Below, one piece after another: positions 20,838-24,058 of a stretch of 24,058 nt of DNA. Location of the stretch: assembly GCA_034687125.1 (NCBI GenBank), contig JAQGBZ010000637.1:1-24058 (forward strand), given 5' to 3'. Under the pieces are notes generated by a model. That model did no database searches and was not told the DNA's origin. It worked only from the letters and a program-made list of their open reading frames with translations. A program made the position numbers and the translations under genes. How positions within the stretch are numbered: the stretch's first letter is position 1; each line of letters begins with the position of its first letter. Source of the stretch: Neelides folsomi. Its lineage: Eukaryota; Arthropoda; Collembola; Neelipleona; Neelidae.

Positions 20838-21005
20838 CAGTTTGAGACCAATGGGATCCCAAGTGTAGTACATTGAAGTCCAGCTGAAATTGGCTCGATT
20901 CTCGTTCCAAATGTTGTAGAGAAATTTGAAGGCATAAATTTCACACCCCTCCCAATTAATTTCATCCAGCAATTCAAATACTTCTTTGTAGGGTAATTTT
21001 GACGT
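20838..21005 (-). other. Possible orphan exon or gene remnant
   Basis: The minus strand stays open for 56 codons from just after a TAA at 21006-21008 to a GTAATG donor-like site. Its composition looks like real protein, with segments such as KEVFELLDEINWEGCEIY and FSWTSMYYTWDPIGLKL. No ATG or clean acceptor precedes it, and no partner exon is evident. A loose resemblance to the FTQLVW region of CAP domains is not strong enough to name it. Confidence 0.25.
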
Positions 21006-21208
21006 TTATTACACTTTATGGTCGCGTCAATATTTGCCTGTTCGGGATCAGGTTCCTTTTCTTTTGCAACTTAGGCACGTTCATATTTACCATATTTAAT
21101 CCCAAGGGACGACGGGGCTCGGAAAGTGTAGAAAAATTCCACGCGCTCAGACGGTGTCCATACTTTAGAAGGCTTTGGGCTGTTATGTTAGATAGGTCTT
21201 TTAATGTA

Positions 21209-21280
21209 AATGTCGGGTGTCGGGTCTGGTGTATGTCGGGTCGTCGGGAATTGGACTTGTAAGGTGTCGGGTCTGGTGTA
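21209..21280 (+). repeat. G-rich TGTCGGG repeat cluster
   Basis: The plus strand repeats TGTCGGG-like units. They include an 18-bp direct repeat (GGTGTCGGGTCTGGTGTA) at 21216-21233 and 21263-21280, and a TGTCGGGTCGTCGGG run between them. Four GGG tracts lie within 34 bp. It ends 23 bp before the CAP start codon and stands out from the AT-rich surroundings. Confidence 0.75.
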
Positions 21281-21303
21281 GGCACCTTTACTCAATAACG
21301 ATT

Positions 21304-22144
21304 ATGAAGTTCAATTTAGCTTTTGTTTTCATGTTCATCATGAGAAACGGCGAAGGATCAAAATTCCATGAAAAGATTCTTGAAGCTCATAACAATTATA
21401 GGAAATCTCACTGTGCTCCTCCATTAACACAAGGCGATAAGGTAAATTATAATTTTAATGAAATTAATTATCATTAAACCATTAATCATTAAATTACATT
21501 AAATAGCGTAAATAAGTCTTAATAAATCTTAAATGCTCGATGTTAACTAAGAAATATCTTAATGTTAGTTAAAGATAATTTTTATTTAATTTATGAGTTG
21601 AGTAAATTGGCCCAATGGTTTGCGGAATCTTCATTAAAATCCAATTCGTTCCATCACAGCAGCGACTTTGGAGAATCCCTCTACGAAGAACCATTTAAAG
21701 AGAAAAGCGACGAAGAAGCGGCCGAAGAAATCGTCAAGGCTTTTTACTCAGACAAGTCCAATTACGATCCGATAGCTCCACTCAACAAATACGAGAAAAC
21801 GGAAAGATTCACACAACTTGTTTGGGTCAACACGGAAAGGGTCGGATGTGGAATGGCAAAAAAATGACAAAAAACGCTTCGCTGTTTGTTTTTACTTCCC
21901 AAGTGGGAATTTAAAATCTCAGAAATATTACAAGAATGTTTAGATCAATTGCACCAAAGAAGCATCAAGAGACAAAGGAGCGGAAGTTTATCTCGATCCG
22001 GATAATTATGGAGAAAAAGCATTTGATCATCATCAAAGTTCCTCAATAACAATTACAACCACCGAGAAAAATAAATGTAATATTTTTATTAGGATTAAAA
22101 ACGTCCTACTTCTCCTTAATTTATTTACTCTAATGTTCGGCTAA
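21304..22144 (+). pseudogene. Single-CAP-domain gene with a frameshift and an in-frame TAG
   Basis: Exon 1 (21304-21441, 46 codons) encodes a short signal peptide and FHEKILEAHNNYRKSHCAPPL, the usual CAP opening. Exon 2 starts at 21598 after TTATGAG in phase 0 and carries LSKLAQWFAE, SNSFHHSSDFGESLYE and FTQLVWVNTERVGCGMA. The frame then ends in TGA at 21865-21867, inside an A run. The sequence after it continues the family pattern (RFAVCFYFPSGN) in a frame shifted by one base. That second frame meets a TAG at 21941 and then stays open through INCTKEASRDKG and a Ser/Thr-rich part. A hydrophobic tail (NVLLLLNLFTLMFG) leads to the stop at 22142-22144. Two lesions suggest a pseudogene, although the A-run slip could be a base-calling error. 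It is head to head with the two-CAP gene. Confidence 0.8.
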
Positions 22145-23247
22145 TTCAATTAGCCTAATTGTAATGATGTATTCATAATCATTTTCAGTGATGAATTAAA
22201 TATTATTAAAGTGCCAGATAAATAAACAATTGTAAAAGTGATGTTTTTAATTTTATAAACACTTAACATTTTATTCATCATCAGAAATAGTCGAAGTATT
22301 AATGTAATCTTACAATTTTCATTCTTGAGTGAGTATCAAAATTTTGAATAATCAATGATTAAAATCATCACGTAAATGATAGGGATTTAGTATTCCCATC
22401 CGAAGCGTCGTGGTGGATGTCCAATGTTGGAACGAGATGATTGTCTTGGTTGATTATCAATCTTCTATATATTAAGATTTAAAGTGAATCCGCTAGTTTT
22501 AGAATAAATCTCCGAAAAAATTTTTTTGCGTGGATTTGTCTCGATTTTGCACAAATCCGAAAATGACAATGGCTTTGAACGACGGCTTTCTTCTCTTCGG
22601 CAGTTGTAGTAGTTGAAGTTGTTGATTTAGGAGTTGAAGATGATGAGCCGATGAGTTGAGAATTGAGTCGAAATTGAGCGTAAGATTGTATCTTCCACGG
22701 GGTGGTTCAATGTTGAGTCGAAGGAATAATTTATAGCTGCGAGTTTGGAATGATCCTAGGGCGTAAATCCTAAGATAAATGAGATTGGTGATGAAGAGTT
22801 GGATGATGAGAATTGAGTGACAAAAGAGGTTTATTTGAGAAGAATTGACATTCGTCCTGCTTTACAATAGGAATCGAAGTGAATAATAATAATCATAAAT
22901 TGAGTGTGAGTATACAAATAAACAGTATAATGAATTATCATAAAAACGCTGATACAGTCATAATGTAAAATAAAATAAAGTCATAAAAATCATAAGATAA
23001 AATAATAAATACATTTTAAAAATTAGTTATAAAAAATACATTATATAAAATAATATTCTAGTTATAATAAAGTCATAATATAAAATATTTAAAATAGTAA
23101 AGAGCTATAAAAAATGTCATAATAATATCAGATGACCATCAATTAAAATCAAATAAGTTAAAATCAATTAAAATTATAAAGTTAAGGATTAAAAAGACAT
23201 TGTAGGTATATACAAATACATTATTAGTCAGGTAAATAATTCAATTG
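22145..23247. other. Intergenic region with AT-rich degenerate repeats
   Basis: From 22920 to 23210 the sequence is low-complexity, with recurring AAAGTCATAA and TATAAAATA strings. The part from 22400 to 22860 is less AT-rich. It contains a minus-strand open stretch at 22479-22706 listed as a finding. No complete gene is visible. Confidence 0.45.
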
Positions 23248-23986
23248 TTATTCTTCAACATCATTGAGATCGGGATCGGGAACATTGGGATTATCGGGTG
23301 GAGGAGAAGGGGGAACATTGAGATTATCGGGAGGAGGAGGAGGAACATTGGGAACAGGAGGAGTCTCAGGAGGGGTCAAAAATTCAGGAGATGGAATATG
23401 CCCCAAGCCAATTTGGATATTATTTATGATTTCTACCTCATTCGGCGGAGGATCGTCATGTTCCAATACCAAGTCAATAATTTCGTCCGGTACTTCACCT
23501 CCTTCGGCTTGCCCTTCTTCCTGTGCTTCATCAGCAATGTCAATTTCAGCTCCTTCGGCTTGTACTTCTTCCTGTCCTTCATCAGCAATTTCAATTTCAC
23601 CTCCTTCGGCTTGTCCTTCTTCCTGTGCTTCAGCAATTACCATTTCCTCAGCATTTTCATTTTTTGAGTCGTCCAAATTTTTCGCCTCGTTAACAATGCG
23701 GCTGAAATAAAAAATAATAATTAAAATCATGATTACCTAATTTACAAAATACTCATTTCTAGGATTTTATCCAAATAAAGTATGGATCAATTAGTTTTAG
23801 ATTGTTAGCAATAAATTACTTTGATGTTGAGGGTCGTTCATTGTCAAGTCTTTCCGCGTCTTGTTTAAACTTTTTGAATTCCTTCAGAATTTCGTCCAAT
23901 TGCCTCTTAAGCGTCTCGTTCTCAGCTTTCCATTCCTTTTCTTTCCTCGCTAGCTCATTTTTCAGCCCTTCGATCTGAATCGCCAT
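23248..23986 (-). CDS. Acidic-repeat protein with coiled-coil N-terminus and Pro-rich tail, 206 aa
   Basis: Coding exons 23820-23986 and 23248-23701 are joined by a GTAATT donor and a TTTCAG acceptor in phase 2, 207 codons in total. The ATG at 23986 has a strong context (AAATGG) four bases after an AATAG/G acceptor. A noncoding first exon therefore probably lies upstream, at or beyond the right edge. Residues 1-50 form a heptad-rich coiled coil (MAIQIEGLKNELARKEKEW). Residues about 75-125 are almost three copies of a 17-residue acidic unit (QEEGQAEGGEIEIADEA type). The last 60 residues are Pro/Asn-rich (PPETPPVPNVPPPPPDNLNV) and end DLNDVEE. No enzymatic motif or membrane segment is seen. Family unknown. 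A start further upstream outside the window cannot be excluded. Confidence 0.7.
23507..23647 (-). repeat. 51-nt coding tandem repeat, about 2.8 copies
   Basis: Units 23507-23557, 23558-23608 and 23609 to about 23647 share the CCTTCTTCCTGTGCTTC core (plus strand) with few differences. Each full unit encodes 17 residues of the acidic block in the right-edge gene, so copy number can change without a frameshift. Confidence 0.85.
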
Positions 23987-24058
23987 TTGCCTATTAAATA
24001 AATAAAATGGGTTAATAAAATTGCATAAAAACCTGAAACCTTATTCTCAACTACCGTA

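Noticed and set aside
21016..21285. Minus-strand 89-codon frame rich in Pro, Arg and Asn
   Set aside because: Its N-terminal part is the complement of the G-rich repeats. No family motif, start context or splice signal supports it.
23264..23710. Plus-strand 148-codon Gly/Ser-rich frame
   Set aside because: It is the mirror of the acidic and proline-rich repeat exon on the minus strand, which has good splice sites. The composition arises from the repeat.

Overview
The window is AT-rich DNA from a compact animal genome. Genes are split by short introns (mostly about 50-300 bp, GT-AG with one GC-AG), sit close together and lie on both strands. There are no bacterial operons, rRNA or CRISPR arrays. 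The gene set fits an arthropod such as a mite or springtail, or another small-genome invertebrate: a heparanase, a mu-type glutathione S-transferase, a LITAF-domain protein, a peptide-receptor-like GPCR and secreted CAP-domain proteins. I cannot fix the taxon from the sequence alone. Exon models were built by hand from frame continuity, splice signals and family knowledge. Lengths in codons close exactly for every complete intact gene.

Layout, left to right. The 5' part of a small coiled-coil gene runs off the left edge (-, 86-464). A TATA-driven ten-exon heparanase (+, 1236-3840, 495 aa) converges on a LITAF-domain gene (-, 3953-4424, 105 aa, plus a noncoding first exon). About 2 kb without a gene follows, then a six-exon SLC35G/EamA-type transporter (+, 6677-8596, 407 aa) and a five-exon GST (-, 9356-10458, 214 aa). 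Next is a five-exon gene for an 869-aa protein that I cannot assign to any family (-, 11422-14625). A broken copy of part of the neighbouring GPCR's first exon lies at 15515-15671, and the intact three-exon GPCR follows (-, 15935-17209, 348 aa).

The right third is a CAP (SCP/TAPS) locus. A two-CAP-domain gene on the minus strand (17749-19335) carries an in-frame TGA exactly where its second domain has the conserved Trp. A single-CAP gene on the plus strand (21304-22144) carries a frameshift and an in-frame TAG. The two are arranged head to head across about 2 kb. That spacer contains a 247-bp element with terminal inverted repeats (MITE-like), a possible orphan exon, and a G-rich repeat cluster just upstream of the second gene. 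At the right edge is a small gene for a coiled-coil protein with 51-nt acidic repeats and a proline-rich tail (-, 23248-23986).

The genes do not form one pathway. The most noteworthy points are the orphan 869-aa protein, the paired damaged CAP genes around a transposon-like element, the heparanase that appears to lack most of the excised linker, the GPCR without its usual extracellular disulfide cysteines plus its broken exon copy, and the acidic-repeat protein.
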